NCBI GenBank assembly: GCA_963677785.2
Contig: CAXXDH010000003.1
Span: 1,550,001-1,614,000 of the forward strand
Reading direction: 5' to 3'
DNA: 64,000 nucleotides
Source: G963665495 sp963677785
GTDB lineage: Bacteria > Desulfobacterota > Desulfovibrionia > Desulfovibrionales > Desulfovibrionaceae
A program made the translations under genes and the position numbers. Below are positions 52,838 through 61,969 of this stretch, one piece after another (positions within the stretch are counted from its first letter, which is position 1; every line of letters begins with the position of its first letter). The notes below the pieces were generated by a model that saw only the letters and a program-made list of their open reading frames with translations, was not told the DNA's origin and did no database searches.

Positions 52838-53173
52838 ATGGAAAATATACCAGATTGTCCGCAGTGCAATTCAGAAAACGTGTACCATGACGGCAGCATG
52901 TTCGTTTGCCCGGAATGCGGCGTGGAGTTTCAGTCCGCCGAAACAGAGGAAAAAGTCTACAAAGATGCCAACGGCACTGTTCTGGCTGATGGAGACACCG
53001 TAATCATTCTTCAGGATTTGAAAGTCAAAGGCGCTTCCTCCCCCATTAAGAAAGGTACGAAGGTAAAGAATATAAAGTTGATGGAACCAACGGACGGAGT
53101 ACATGACATATCCTGCAAGATACCAGGCTTTGGATCGATGTTCCTTAAAACTTCCGTTGTCAAAAAAGGGTAA
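52838..53173 (+). CDS. PhnA/YjdM-type zinc-ribbon protein
   Basis: 111 residues from ATG 52838 (GGAGGGAG upstream). N-terminal zinc ribbon (CPQCNSENVYHDGSMFVCPECG) and a C-terminal PhnA domain (VYKDANGTVLADGDTVIILQDLKVKGASSPIKKGTKVKNIKL to FLKTSVVKK), the complete family architecture. Despite the name, the family is not essential for phosphonate use and its role is unclear. It sits alone between the intact tRNA-Asp and the degenerate tRNA-Asp copy, so it may have arrived or been moved with that duplication. Confidence 0.93.
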   Translation: MENIPDCPQCNSENVYHDGSMFVCPECGVEFQSAETEEKVYKDANGTVLADGDTVIILQDLKVKGASSPIKKGTKVKNIKLMEPTDGVHDISCKIPGFGSMFLKTSVVKKG

Positions 53174-53187
53174 TGCCTTGTGATGCG

Positions 53188-53264
53188 ATGAGGTCGGGAA
53201 AGCCGGTCAGGCCGCGCGTCTGTCATGCCGGAGGCCGTGGCTTCGATTCCCATCGACTCCGCCA
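53188..53264 (+). repeat. Degenerate duplicate of tRNA-Asp (att-like footprint)
   Basis: From the anticodon GTC (53222-53224) to CCA (53264) the spacing is base-for-base that of the real tRNA, with about five changes (for example TTCGATT for TTCGAGT and CGACTCC for CGGCTCC). The 5' half is much more diverged and its end cannot pair with CGACTCC, so this is not a working tRNA. Similarity runs on a little past CCA. It may be an old tandem duplication or the remnant of an attachment site. Confidence 0.7.
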
Positions 53265-53454
53265 TAGAAAGTAACCCCGCACAGGGGTTCACTAAAGGGC
53301 CGGGAGATCTTTTTCTTCCGGCCTTTTGTTTTCTTCAAGTGCCCGCTGGCATAACAAGGTATTTGGCCACCCCTTTTTTTCACAATTTTTTATTGCAATT
53401 CAAAAGACATACTCCCACAATGCATCATCAATCAACCGGACAGGGGGAGTCTCC

Positions 53455-54051
53455 ATGGCAGACCTTTTCATCAGCTTGAGCATTAAACTCTTCTTCCTGC
53501 TGACGCCGTTTTTCGTGCTCAGCGTGTTCCTCTCCATTACGGAAGATTTGCCCGTAGCCGAGCAACGGAGGCTTGCCCTGCGCGTCACCCTGTCGGTCAT
53601 GATTATTTGCCTGATACTCTACTTCGCCGGCAACAGCATCTTCTCCACCTTGGGCATCACCCTGGACGGCTTCCGCATCGGCACGGGCAGCCTGCTTTTT
53701 CTGTCCGCGGTTTCTCTGGTTTCAGGCAAGCGGCAGCGCCCGGAAAAAGAGGACGACCAGGACCTTGCCGTGGTGCCCCTGGCCATCCCCATCACCGTTG
53801 GCCCGGCCACCATCGGCACACTGCTTATCCTCGGCGCGGAGTTCGAGACCGCTTCCCAGAAGCTCGTGGGCACGGGCGCGCTGTTGGCGGCCTGCACCTG
53901 CGTGGGAGCGCTGCTTTATTCTGCCTCGCACATGAAAAAATTAATCGGCGCTACAGGACTGTCCATACTCACCAAGATCACCGGACTGATACTCTCGGCC
54001 ATGGCCGCCCAGATAGTCTTCACGGGCGTACGCAATTTTCTGAGCAGCTGA
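53455..54051 (+). CDS. MarC-family (UPF0056) membrane protein
   Basis: 198 residues with six predicted helices. The family core is present: FFLLTPFFVLSVFLSITEDLP, GIVLDGF-like GITLDGFRIGTGSLLFLSAV, and the conserved loop AVVPLAIPITVGPATIGTLLIL. GGGGGAG lies six bases before ATG 53455; the frame is open upstream without homology. MarC proteins have unknown transport function (not multidrug resistance as once thought). Confidence 0.9.
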   Translation: MADLFISLSIKLFFLLTPFFVLSVFLSITEDLPVAEQRRLALRVTLSVMIICLILYFAGNSIFSTLGITLDGFRIGTGSLLFLSAVSLVSGKRQRPEKEDDQDLAVVPLAIPITVGPATIGTLLILGAEFETASQKLVGTGALLAACTCVGALLYSASHMKKLIGATGLSILTKITGLILSAMAAQIVFTGVRNFLSS

Positions 54052-54462
54052 CGCGCAAATTTCAGAAGCGGCCCAAAGTCTGCGCTATGGGGCGTTCAGA
54101 AAATCCGGGTTTGGGCGTGTTTCCACATTCTTTTCCGCTCCATTTGGCCGGAATTCCACCATGGTGCGTTTTCAGGAAAAAAAAGCTTCTTGACGCTGCC
54201 GCACTATGCCTGCGGCCCCATTTTTTTCTGCAGTCTTGCCTGTTGCAATGCTTGCTCAAATTCGCGACGGAAAGAAAGTGGAAACACGTCCTCTCCTCTT
54301 GCCAAACCCAAGAAACACGCCATGGCCGCCAAGAGCCGTACCTCGGCCCACGGAATAGAATTTGTCCGGCATATGAAATCCATTTCATAGTTAAAAAAAT
54401 GAGTTACATCTCCTCCGAATAGTGTATACAAATGAAAAAAAAGTTTTTTCAGGAGGGGGCTT
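54052..54462. other. Intergenic region, one doubtful small minus ORF
   Basis: A minus-strand frame 54204-54383 would encode 59 residues (ends FPLSFRREFEQALQQARLQKK then MGPQA), with reasonable amino-acid composition but no ribosome binding site; I do not call it firmly. At 54433-54453 lies an inverted repeat TGAAAAAAAA-G-TTTTTTCA-GG directly before the ribosome binding site of the next gene. Confidence 0.4.
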
Positions 54463-57400
54463 ATGACATCCGCACCACAAATTATCGTCAGGCTGATTTT
54501 TATCTGCGGTTTGGCTTTGCTGCTCGCGTTCGCGGGAACAAGCGTTCAGGCAGAAGACAACAGTTCCAAGACCGTGACAAGCACGGGCGACGATGCCAAC
54601 GACGAAACCACTCTGCGCGGCGCCATTGCGGCTGTGGACGACGGCGGCACCATCGACTTCAATCTCTCCGGCGACACGACCATAACGCTGCTGACGGAAG
54701 ATATCGACATTACCAAAAGCCTGACCATTGACGGTTCCAACAACGGCAATCCCGTCACCGTGCAGGTGGCGACTCCGGGAGCGGAGGGGTCAAAGTTCCG
54801 CGTATTCGAAATCGGCGCCTCCGGTAAAACCGTAAACATAAGCAACATGACCATTATGGGCGGGGATATCTCTTCTTTAGGTGGCGCCGGGGGAAGCGTC
54901 TACGTTACTAATGGGGCTCTGACACTGGAAAACGTCACAGTCCAGGGATCCAAGGGGGCTATGGGTGGCGGTATATATGTTTTAGGGGAACCCACGCTCA
55001 CCCTGAAGAACAGCACTATCACAGGTTGCAAAAGTTCCCAAACGGGAGCGGGAATTTACTCAAGAGGCACTCTTACTGTTTCAATGTCCACGCTTAGTGG
55101 AAATCAAAGTTCTGGTAAGGGCGGCGGGATGTATCTAAGTCTCGGTTGGAGAACCGTAACGATTACAAATTCAACAATTGCCAACAATTCTGCTTCGGGT
55201 GATGGAGAAGGACTGTATTTATCAACTGGCACTTTATCAATATCCAACACAATACTTGCCAACAACGCTATTTACGACTATTATTATTCTAGTGGAACAC
55301 TGACAGACAACGGCTATAACGTGGTGGGGAATTCCAATGTTGCATCCAATGCTTCAGGCGGCTTCAACGCCCCCACTTCGATTTTGTATAACACCCGATA
55401 CGGCGAGAATGTAACTGGCGATACTGCCTGGTCCCAAGGGGACGGCGATCTGACCAACCAGAACCTGAACCTGTCCGACACCCTGGCCGACAACGGCGGC
55501 CCCACGCAGACTCTGGCCCTGAGTACGGGCTCGTTCGGAATTGACGCCATTGTCAGTTTCAACACCTGGAACAATTCCCCGGTTAACGGCCAGAACAATT
55601 TTGAAGACCAGCGCGGCACGATAACCGAAAGCTCGTCAGCCATCAGCATCGGCGCGTATTCCGCCGCGCCGCCCATGGCAACGACCCAAGACGCCACCAA
55701 CAAATCCCAGACCGGCGCGACCCTCAACGGTACGGTCAACGCCAATCCCAAAAGCGCCACCGTTCAGTTCGAGTACGGCGAGGACACCAACTACGGCACG
55801 CAGGTCACCGCGGACCAAAGTCCGGTGACCGGCGCTTCGGACTCCAGTGTAAGTAAAGCCATTTCCGCATTGACGGCGAGTACGACCTACCACTACCGGG
55901 TCTGCGCCACCAGCACCGACGGCACGAGCTGTGGAGTCGACAAAACCTTTGCTACCACGGACAGTCCCGCCCCCTCCCCCACCACCTCGCCCGTGGCTTC
56001 GGCCGGACCCGACCAGACCGTGAAAAGCGGTACGACGGTATACCTCAACGGCTCGGGCTCCAAGGCCACTGCCGCGAGCGCGACCATCGACACCTGGGCC
56101 TGGACCAAGGCCTCCGGCCCGGCCAACCCCACCATCAACAACAGCACGTCCCAGGTGGCCAGCATCACTCCCGCAACCGATGGGACCTATATCTACAAAA
56201 TCACCGTGACCGACTCCAACGGCAAGAGCGCGTCCGATACCTGCGTGGTGAACGTGTCCGCCAACAAGCCGCCCATTGCCCGCGCTTCGGGATACGCAGC
56301 CATTTCCGGGTCCTCGGCCAGCGTGACCCTGGAAGGCGCCACCTCTGTGGCCCGTGACGGCGCCGGCATCACCGCCTACGCCTGGACACAGCTTTCAGGA
56401 CCGGCCAGTCCGAGCCTGAGCGGCGCAAATTCCTCCCAGGCCAGCTGCAGCACCTCAACCGAGGGAGCCTACGTCTACAAGCTCACGGTCACGGACTCCA
56501 ACGGACTCCAGAATACGGACACGGTCACCGTGAACGTCCTTTTCAACAATACCGCGCCCACGGCCCAGGCCAGCGCGTCAAGCAAAGTCGACCCGGGCGC
56601 CGCAGGCGTGCGACTGAACGGTTCGGGCTCCACGGATTCCGACGGGACCATTGCCGCCTATTCCTGGACGCAGCTCAAGGGCGCGGCCGTTACCATCACC
56701 AATCCGGACCAGGCCGTGGCCACCTTTAACGCGCCCGCCTCGGATACGGGCCTGCTTTTTCTGCTCACGGTAACGGACAACGACGGCGCCCAGGACAGCG
56801 TCGAAGTCGCGGTCAACGTCACCACCGGCTCCGTGCCGGACGCGGACGCGGGCGCGGGACAAAGCACATCCAATGGACAACAGGTATACCTGAACGGCTG
56901 CGATTCCACGGGAAACTCCCTGACATTCGCCTGGAAACAGACGTCCGGCCCCACCGTGACCCTGTACAACGCGGACACCTGCAAGCCGTATTTTTACGCC
57001 CAGACCGTATCCTCGCAGAGTCGGAACGCCGCGGGCGGAGTGGCTGCGCAATCCGTGTTGAGTCGGAACGCCGCGGGCGGAGTGGCTGCGCAATCCGTGC
57101 GAACCGCCTCAACCACCAGCTGCGCGTTCGAATTGCTGGTCACGGACAGCAGCGGATTCATGAGCATCAGCGAGACCTCGGTAACTGTCTCGAGTTCGTC
57201 TTCTCCCTCTCCCACGCCCACGCCAACGCCCATAACCCTCTCCAACGAACTGCTGCTTTGGCGCAATGGCGCCAACGGAAAAGTCTGCTTCTGGCGTATC
57301 GACGTAAACGGCAAACTGGCCGACACGCAACAGGGGAGCGGCTGGGATTACGTTTCCGACAATTTGACCATGGACGAGACCTGGGATCTCGAAGGTATGC

Positions 57401-58257
57401 TCAGGGTTGACGGTGCGCGTACGCTGATATGGCGCAGCAGCGATACCGGCGAAGTGCGTTACTGGCGGCTGGACGATGACGGACGCATCCTGAACGAGAC
57501 CGAAAACAGCGGCTGGGGGGCGGTCAGCGACAAGACCCTGGATGCGGCCTGGTCCTACGGCGGCGGCCTGGAAGTGGACGGCCGGCCCACCATTTTCTGG
57601 CAGCCCGGCACCAATACCAAAGTGGCCTACTGGCGGTTGGGCAGCGACGCCAGACTGGAAAACAGGACCCTGGACGACGGCTGGGGCTGGGTGACCACGG
57701 ACTTCCCGTATCATGACAGCTGGCGGCTGCTGGACGCCGTGAGCATCAATGGCAAGCCAACCCTGCTCTGGCGCAGCACGGTCAGCAATAAAATCGTGAG
57801 CTGGCAGCTGGACGCCGCAAGCGGGGAAAGCCTGGCGGTGAGCAACCTCGGCGAAGGTCCCCTGGACTGGCAGTTTGTTTCGGATACTCCGGTGGGCACG
57901 AACTGGACTTTGAAATGCCAGGCCTCCATCGGCGACGTTCCGACTCTGTTCTGGCTGGACAGCCAGGACGGCAAGGTGGCTTACTGGCGGCTGAACCAGG
58001 ACGCCACTATCCGTACCGCAGACACAAGGCCGGATTGGGGCCTGGTCAACGCGGACTTCACTCTGAAAAACGGTTGGGATATCATCGGACAGGCCGCGTT
58101 GGACACCGGCGAAAATCTGTTTTTGTTCAACCAGGACAGCGGCAAGGTGGCCACCTGGCTTGTGAACAGCAGCGACGCCACGTACGAATCCTGGGGAATG
58201 GTCAACAGCGACAATGCGGTGTCCCCGGACTGGCAGCTGAACAGAGTGGATGAATAG
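54463..58257 (+). CDS. Large exported repeat protein (beta-helix, fibronectin/PKD-like, propeller-like repeats)
   Basis: 1264 residues. Signal peptide to about 30 (FAGTSVQA). Next a right-handed beta-helix region (about 40-400; tandem turns such as LTLENVTVQGSKGAMGGGIYV, LTLKNSTITGCKSSQTGAGIYS), a fibronectin-like domain (about 405-500; ATLNGTVNANPKSATVQFEYG), four or five PKD/REJ-type domains (about 510-920; VYLNGSGSKATAAS, TPATDGTYIYKITVTDSNG), a 42-base tandem repeat, a Ser/Pro/Thr linker (SPSPTPTPTPI), and from about 930 seven blades of LLWR-..G-V-YWRL type. Probably a cell-surface adhesin or polysaccharide-binding protein. GGAGGGGG precedes ATG. Confidence 0.9.
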   Translation: MTSAPQIIVRLIFICGLALLLAFAGTSVQAEDNSSKTVTSTGDDANDETTLRGAIAAVDDGGTIDFNLSGDTTITLLTEDIDITKSLTIDGSNNGNPVTVQVATPGAEGSKFRVFEIGASGKTVNISNMTIMGGDISSLGGAGGSVYVTNGALTLENVTVQGSKGAMGGGIYVLGEPTLTLKNSTITGCKSSQTGAGIYSRGTLTVSMSTLSGNQSSGKGGGMYLSLGWRTVTITNSTIANNSASGDGEGLYLSTGTLSISNTILANNAIYDYYYSSGTLTDNGYNVVGNSNVASNASGGFNAPTSILYNTRYGENVTGDTAWSQGDGDLTNQNLNLSDTLADNGGPTQTLALSTGSFGIDAIVSFNTWNNSPVNGQNNFEDQRGTITESSSAISIGAYSAAPPMATTQDATNKSQTGATLNGTVNANPKSATVQFEYGEDTNYGTQVTADQSPVTGASDSSVSKAISALTASTTYHYRVCATSTDGTSCGVDKTFATTDSPAPSPTTSPVASAGPDQTVKSGTTVYLNGSGSKATAASATIDTWAWTKASGPANPTINNSTSQVASITPATDGTYIYKITVTDSNGKSASDTCVVNVSANKPPIARASGYAAISGSSASVTLEGATSVARDGAGITAYAWTQLSGPASPSLSGANSSQASCSTSTEGAYVYKLTVTDSNGLQNTDTVTVNVLFNNTAPTAQASASSKVDPGAAGVRLNGSGSTDSDGTIAAYSWTQLKGAAVTITNPDQAVATFNAPASDTGLLFLLTVTDNDGAQDSVEVAVNVTTGSVPDADAGAGQSTSNGQQVYLNGCDSTGNSLTFAWKQTSGPTVTLYNADTCKPYFYAQTVSSQSRNAAGGVAAQSVLSRNAAGGVAAQSVRTASTTSCAFELLVTDSSGFMSISETSVTVSSSSSPSPTPTPTPITLSNELLLWRNGANGKVCFWRIDVNGKLADTQQGSGWDYVSDNLTMDETWDLEGMLRVDGARTLIWRSSDTGEVRYWRLDDDGRILNETENSGWGAVSDKTLDAAWSYGGGLEVDGRPTIFWQPGTNTKVAYWRLGSDARLENRTLDDGWGWVTTDFPYHDSWRLLDAVSINGKPTLLWRSTVSNKIVSWQLDAASGESLAVSNLGEGPLDWQFVSDTPVGTNWTLKCQASIGDVPTLFWLDSQDGKVAYWRLNQDATIRTADTRPDWGLVNADFTLKNGWDIIGQAALDTGENLFLFNQDSGKVATWLVNSSDATYESWGMVNSDNAVSPDWQLNRVDE
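57019..57102 (+). repeat. Perfect 42-bp tandem repeat inside the repeat protein gene
   Basis: Two copies, 57019-57060 and 57061-57102, identical over the first 39 bases. Each codes for SRNAAGGVAAQSV plus one residue. The unit is a multiple of three, so copy-number change would not break the frame. The encoded segment sits in the last PKD-like domain, between the strand ending YAQTVSSQ and RTASTTSCAFELLV. Confidence 0.9.
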
Positions 58258-58330
58258 CCTCGGCGACCAGACTGCCAGGAAAGCGGGGGTGCCATTACAG
58301 GCCCCGACTATCCCGCGGAAAAATACCTTC

Positions 58331-58363
58331 AAAACGGCCGGGGAGCTGATCCCCGGCCGTTTT
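58331..58363 (+). terminator. Terminator after the repeat protein gene
   Basis: AAAACGGCCGGGG (58331-58343) pairs perfectly with CCCCGGCCGTTTT (58351-58363) around AGCTGAT, 73 bases after the stop. The remaining 240 bases up to the next gene show nothing further. Confidence 0.9.
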
Positions 58364-58600
58364 GTTGCAACGTCTTCAGGGAGTCCGCGACAGCAACTGC
58401 CCACTTGCCTCGGTTGCAGGTCCTGTTCACGGTCAAAATTTGCTGGCCGCACCCCATGCGGGTATCTCGGCGAGGAGGAACGCGCGCAGCTGAACGGTTC
58501 GCAAGATGGCCGTCGCAATGCATTTCGACGCCTGCCCGCGTGAAGCCGTCCATTGCCATGCGGCGGCATATCGTCTATCAAAAAATCATAAGGAGATATA

Positions 58601-59467
58601 ATGCGAGCACGTTATGGAAACACCCCTCTCGGTAAGTGCGCCATTTTTTTGCGTTCATTCATTCCGGCAGTCCTGCTGGTTGCCGCCTTCTGTCTTCTGC
58701 CGGGCGCGGGCAAAGCGTCCGCCATGGAGTCGATCTTCCCCATGCCCGTGCCGCATGTAAACCTTTTCGCCCTGGTGGGGGGCGCGTATCCGGAATATTA
58801 CGGGTCAAAATACGTCAATTTCGGCGCCGCACCCTATCTGCTCTACGAATTCGACGGGGACCGCTACGTCGAACTCATCGCCAACGAGCTGCGGATTAAT
58901 TTGCTGGATGATCCCAACTGGCGTTTCGGTCCGGACGTGTTCTACCGCTTCGGCCGCTATGACGTTCGGGACGACATGGTCAACAAGCTCGACGACATCG
59001 ACGACTCGGTGGATGTGGGCGCGTTCGCGGGCTATACTTTTTTCGACAAGGCCAACCCCTTGAAGCGGCTGACCCTGAGCGTCTACACCCTGGCGGACGT
59101 GGGGGGCGTATCCAACGGCGTCACCATCGGCGGTTCCGCGGTCGGCATGTGGCCGGTTTTCAAATTTATGAGCATCGCCGGCGGCCAGGGCGTCACATGG
59201 GCGGACAAGGGCTTCATGGATACCTATTTCGGCGTGGACGACAGCAACGCCCTTGCTTCCGGACTCACCGCCTACACGCCGGGCTCCGGTATGCGCGATA
59301 CGCGTACCTATCTGGGCCTGGTTTTCCATCTGAGTGAAAAATGGCATTTCGGCTTCGGCGGCATGTACACGCGCTACCTTGAAACCGCGGCGAACAGCCC
59401 TGTCGTGGACGACCGCGGCGCGGCCGACAACTGGACCGGGGGCGGCGGCGTGATGTACGCGTGGTAG
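58601..59467 (+). CDS. MipA/OmpV-family outer membrane protein
   Basis: 288 residues with a long signal region (to about 41), then an outer membrane beta barrel: the N-terminal VNLFALVGGAYPEYYGSKYVNFGAAPYLLYEFDGDRYVELIANELRINLL is the MipA/OmpV signature, and the protein ends in an aromatic residue (MYAW) as expected for Bam-dependent assembly. AAGGAG lies six bases before ATG. These proteins scaffold murein enzymes or respond to osmotic/metal stress; no partner is visible. Confidence 0.9.
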   Translation: MRARYGNTPLGKCAIFLRSFIPAVLLVAAFCLLPGAGKASAMESIFPMPVPHVNLFALVGGAYPEYYGSKYVNFGAAPYLLYEFDGDRYVELIANELRINLLDDPNWRFGPDVFYRFGRYDVRDDMVNKLDDIDDSVDVGAFAGYTFFDKANPLKRLTLSVYTLADVGGVSNGVTIGGSAVGMWPVFKFMSIAGGQGVTWADKGFMDTYFGVDDSNALASGLTAYTPGSGMRDTRTYLGLVFHLSEKWHFGFGGMYTRYLETAANSPVVDDRGAADNWTGGGGVMYAW

Positions 59468-59491
59468 GGCTCGCGGCGCGGTCGTTTTCCT

Positions 59492-60889
59492 TTATTCCGT
59501 ACTTCCATCATCAGGAGCCGGCTGCAGCATTGGGAGCAGTACGCGCGAAGATGCGAGCAGTATTGCGCCCACCGCAAGCAGGCCGATGCCCATGTCGCTG
59601 AACAAGGCGGCAAAGAGCGCTTTGGTGTTGGCCGCGGTTTCTTTGCCGGGCACTGTGGTGAGTTCTGAGAGCCGGGAGGCCATCAGGTTGCCCAAAGCCA
59701 GGGAATAGAGCCAGACCCCGTACATTGCGCTGGTCATTTCTTTGGGGATCAGCTTGGAAATCATGGTCAATCCGGCAGGCGCCACGATGATTTCGGCCAG
59801 TCCCTGCAATACGTAGGTGGTGATCAGCCAGACGGGCGCGCTCAGCGGATCAAGACCCGCCTGGCGAATGCCGAGCGGTATGAGGAAGCACGACCCCCCC
59901 ATCAAACAGGTGCCCAGAAAGAATTTTCCAATCACGCCCGGATTGCGTTTGTGCGCCTGCAGGCGTGGCCACAACCTGCAGAGCAGCGGACCGAAAAGGA
60001 TAATCACCAGCGGATCAATGGCCTGGAAGGTCTCGGGCGCGAAAAGGTGTCCGAACATCTGCCGGTCCACGTTCATTTCCGCGAAAATGGTCAGAGACAT
60101 GGCGGCCTGCTGGCCAAGCGCCCAGAGCAGCGAAACATAGAGGATCAGCAAATGGCAGGCGACCACGTTGTTGCGGACCTGGCGTTGGTAGCGGAATCCT
60201 TGCCGGAGCGTATGGAATATAAACGCCCCGCCAAGAACAAGAATGAGCGTATCCCCCAGCTGCGGCGTCAGCAGCAGCCCGTAAAAGCCCCCCAGACAGC
60301 AGAGCAAGGCCGCGAGCGAGAGCAAAACACCGCGGACGGATACGCCGTGTTTGAGGTCGTACTGCCGGGTTTGCTCCCAGGGCCGGAAGAACAGAAAGAT
60401 GAGCAGGCCCAGTGCACAGCCGAGGGCCGCGGTCACGAACAGGGCGGGCCAGCCCAGCCGGGCGATAACGGCGCCCGCCACCAGGGCTGCCAGCATGGCC
60501 CCCAGGTTGGTGCCGCTGTAAAAGAGCGTGAACCCTCCTTCCCGCCGCGCGTCCGTCGGCGCGTAGAGATAGCCAAGCATGCCGGCCATGTTCGGCTTGA
60601 AGAGTCCGTTGCCCACAATGACCGCCGCAAGCCCGGCGTACAGGGCGGTTTTTCCCGGACAGGCGAGCGTGAGATACCCGGCGCACAAAAACAGCCCGCC
60701 AAAGATCACGGACCATTTCCTGCCCAGGCAGCGGTCCGCCAGCAGGCCGCCCGCAAGCGGGCTCAGGTAGAGAAACGAGGCGAAGGCTCCGAAAAGCGCG
60801 TAGGAGAACTCCTCCGTCATACGCAGTTTTTGCGTCAGGTAGAGGATAAGGGCCGCGCGCAGCACGTAGTATCCGAAGCGTTCCCACAT
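59492..60889 (-). CDS. POT-family (PTR2) proton-dependent peptide transporter
   Basis: At least 465 residues with about 12 to 14 membrane helices. From ATG 60889 the protein begins at MWERFGYYVLRAALILYL, but in this family that segment is preceded by a conserved PKGL-x-x-LFxTE, which is encoded here just upstream in the same frame (PKGLYVLFCTE), so the real start is about 30 codons earlier. No ATG, GTG or TTG exists in that stretch; ATT 60977-60979, overlapping the upstream stop, or a CTG are the choices. Other marks: AALVAGAVIARLGW, FTGTN-like FYSGTNLGAML. Imports di/tripeptides with protons. Confidence 0.88.
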   Translation of the reverse strand: MWERFGYYVLRAALILYLTQKLRMTEEFSYALFGAFASFLYLSPLAGGLLADRCLGRKWSVIFGGLFLCAGYLTLACPGKTALYAGLAAVIVGNGLFKPNMAGMLGYLYAPTDARREGGFTLFYSGTNLGAMLAALVAGAVIARLGWPALFVTAALGCALGLLIFLFFRPWEQTRQYDLKHGVSVRGVLLSLAALLCCLGGFYGLLLTPQLGDTLILVLGGAFIFHTLRQGFRYQRQVRNNVVACHLLILYVSLLWALGQQAAMSLTIFAEMNVDRQMFGHLFAPETFQAIDPLVIILFGPLLCRLWPRLQAHKRNPGVIGKFFLGTCLMGGSCFLIPLGIRQAGLDPLSAPVWLITTYVLQGLAEIIVAPAGLTMISKLIPKEMTSAMYGVWLYSLALGNLMASRLSELTTVPGKETAANTKALFAALFSDMGIGLLAVGAILLASSRVLLPMLQPAPDDGSTE

Positions 60890-60974
60890 TTCCGTGCAGA
60901 ACAGGACATACAGCCCCTTGGGCTGGCTCAGGCTTGCGTTCGGTTGCTCTTGTTGAACGGATGTTTGCGTGGCC

Positions 60975-61433
60975 TCAATCCTCTGGGAGTATGGGGTTGC
61001 CGCTCAACGTATAGCTGGAAAAGAGGCTGGGCGTGGGGTGGGATGCGTGATACTGGCAAATGAGCCAATCCTGTCCGCGTTTTTCCATGACGCCTGAGGC
61101 CCTGGTGGCCAGGTGCACGGTGGAGTCCTTGTCGATGCTGACCGCGTAGTGCAACTGCACGCTGAACCAGGCGATGCTCTCGCGGCAGGTCACGCTGTGC
61201 CAGTCCGTGGAGATCTGCAAGTTCACGGGTTCGTCCGTGGAGTGCTTCCAACTGGTGCGGATGGCTTCGATGCCCACCACGCGCTCGTCTTCCGCCGTTC
61301 CTATCACCACCACATCCGGATCAGGCGCGAAAAAAGACATGACCGTGTCCAGGTCCTGGCGTGAATAGGCCTCGTACAAGGCCTGCAAACGCTTCATGAC
61401 ATCCTGGGTTGTCGCTTCACAATGCTGGCTCAC
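60975..61433 (-). CDS. SnoaL-like (NTF2-fold) protein
   Basis: 152 residues. NTF2-like fold: MKRLQALYEAYSRQDLDTVMSFFAPDPDVVVIGTAEDERVVGIEAIRTSWKHS and a C-terminal strand pair (GQDWLICQYHASHPTPS), typical of the SnoaL_3/DUF4440 group. These proteins are small enzymes or binding modules with varied ligands. It precedes the peptide transporter, whose open frame overlaps its stop codon. The ribosome binding site is weak. Confidence 0.85.
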   Translation of the reverse strand: MSQHCEATTQDVMKRLQALYEAYSRQDLDTVMSFFAPDPDVVVIGTAEDERVVGIEAIRTSWKHSTDEPVNLQISTDWHSVTCRESIAWFSVQLHYAVSIDKDSTVHLATRASGVMEKRGQDWLICQYHASHPTPSLFSSYTLSGNPILPED

Positions 61434-61479
61434 AGGGTCCTCGCTTGTTTGTTTTACATACCAAAAAGTTTTGGGGATT

Positions 61480-61509
61480 CTTAAGGACCTTTTTCAAAAG
61501 GTCCTTAAG
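61480..61509. terminator. Long perfect hairpin, probable terminator
   Basis: CTTAAGGACCTTTT and AAAAGGTCCTTAAG form a 14-base perfect stem (61480-61509) with a two-base loop. The A/T-rich centre supplies U residues on either strand. It lies 36 bases after the DUF4150 stop on the minus strand and separates the secretion cassette from the SnoaL gene. Hairpins of this AAGGACCTTTTTxAAAAAGGTCCTT style are common between genes of Desulfovibrio. Confidence 0.7.
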
Positions 61510-61545
61510 CCGCCGGAGGCCATACTCTGTTAAATGCAAAATTCT

Positions 61546-61953
61546 CTAACCCAGAGTCAGGACGGTTACCTGGCTGGGGGTGGAGGCCATGCCCGGCGCG
61601 TTCACCAGCATGCCCGTACCGTTTTGGCCGGTAACGCTGGTCAGGCGTTGGGCTGGTACGCCGTCCAGGAGGATGGTGATGCACCCCACCACGTAGATCA
61701 TGCCGCCGTCAATCCGGAGGCTGACGCATCCGAGTTCGCATCCGGCTTCGTTGCCGTTGCTGACCTCTCCTTCGGAAAGCAGGTTCAGGGCTGGCATGGA
61801 TTCCACCAGGACCGTTTCCACCGCGGGTTCGCTGGTGGAGGCCATGGCGAAGTCCGCGTACGGCATCGGCACGGGCGCTCCGGCCGCCAGAGGCGTGTTG
61901 CAGGTATCCGGAAACGCGATGTTCTCCGCTTCTCCTTGAGTAAGCATATACAT
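61546..61953 (-). CDS. DUF4150 PAAR-like protein (type VI secretion)
   Basis: 135 residues from ATG 61953 (AAGGAG six bases upstream). Hydrophobic and Gly/Pro-rich, with the PAAR-like pattern of DUF4150: AFPDTCNTPLAAGAPVPMPYADFAM near the start and VPAQRLTSVTGQNGTGMLVNAPGMASTPSQ near the end. Such proteins are thought to cap the VgrG spike tip. It follows DUF3540 and two pentapeptide proteins, the usual companions. Confidence 0.88.
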   Translation of the reverse strand: MYMLTQGEAENIAFPDTCNTPLAAGAPVPMPYADFAMASTSEPAVETVLVESMPALNLLSEGEVSNGNEAGCELGCVSLRIDGGMIYVVGCITILLDGVPAQRLTSVTGQNGTGMLVNAPGMASTPSQVTVLTLG

Positions 61954-61969
61954 GGTCGGCTCCTTGAGG

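Noticed and set aside
54062..54388. Minus frame of 108 codons between MarC and the large repeat protein
   Set aside because: It overlaps another minus frame, has no ribosome binding site and an erratic composition.
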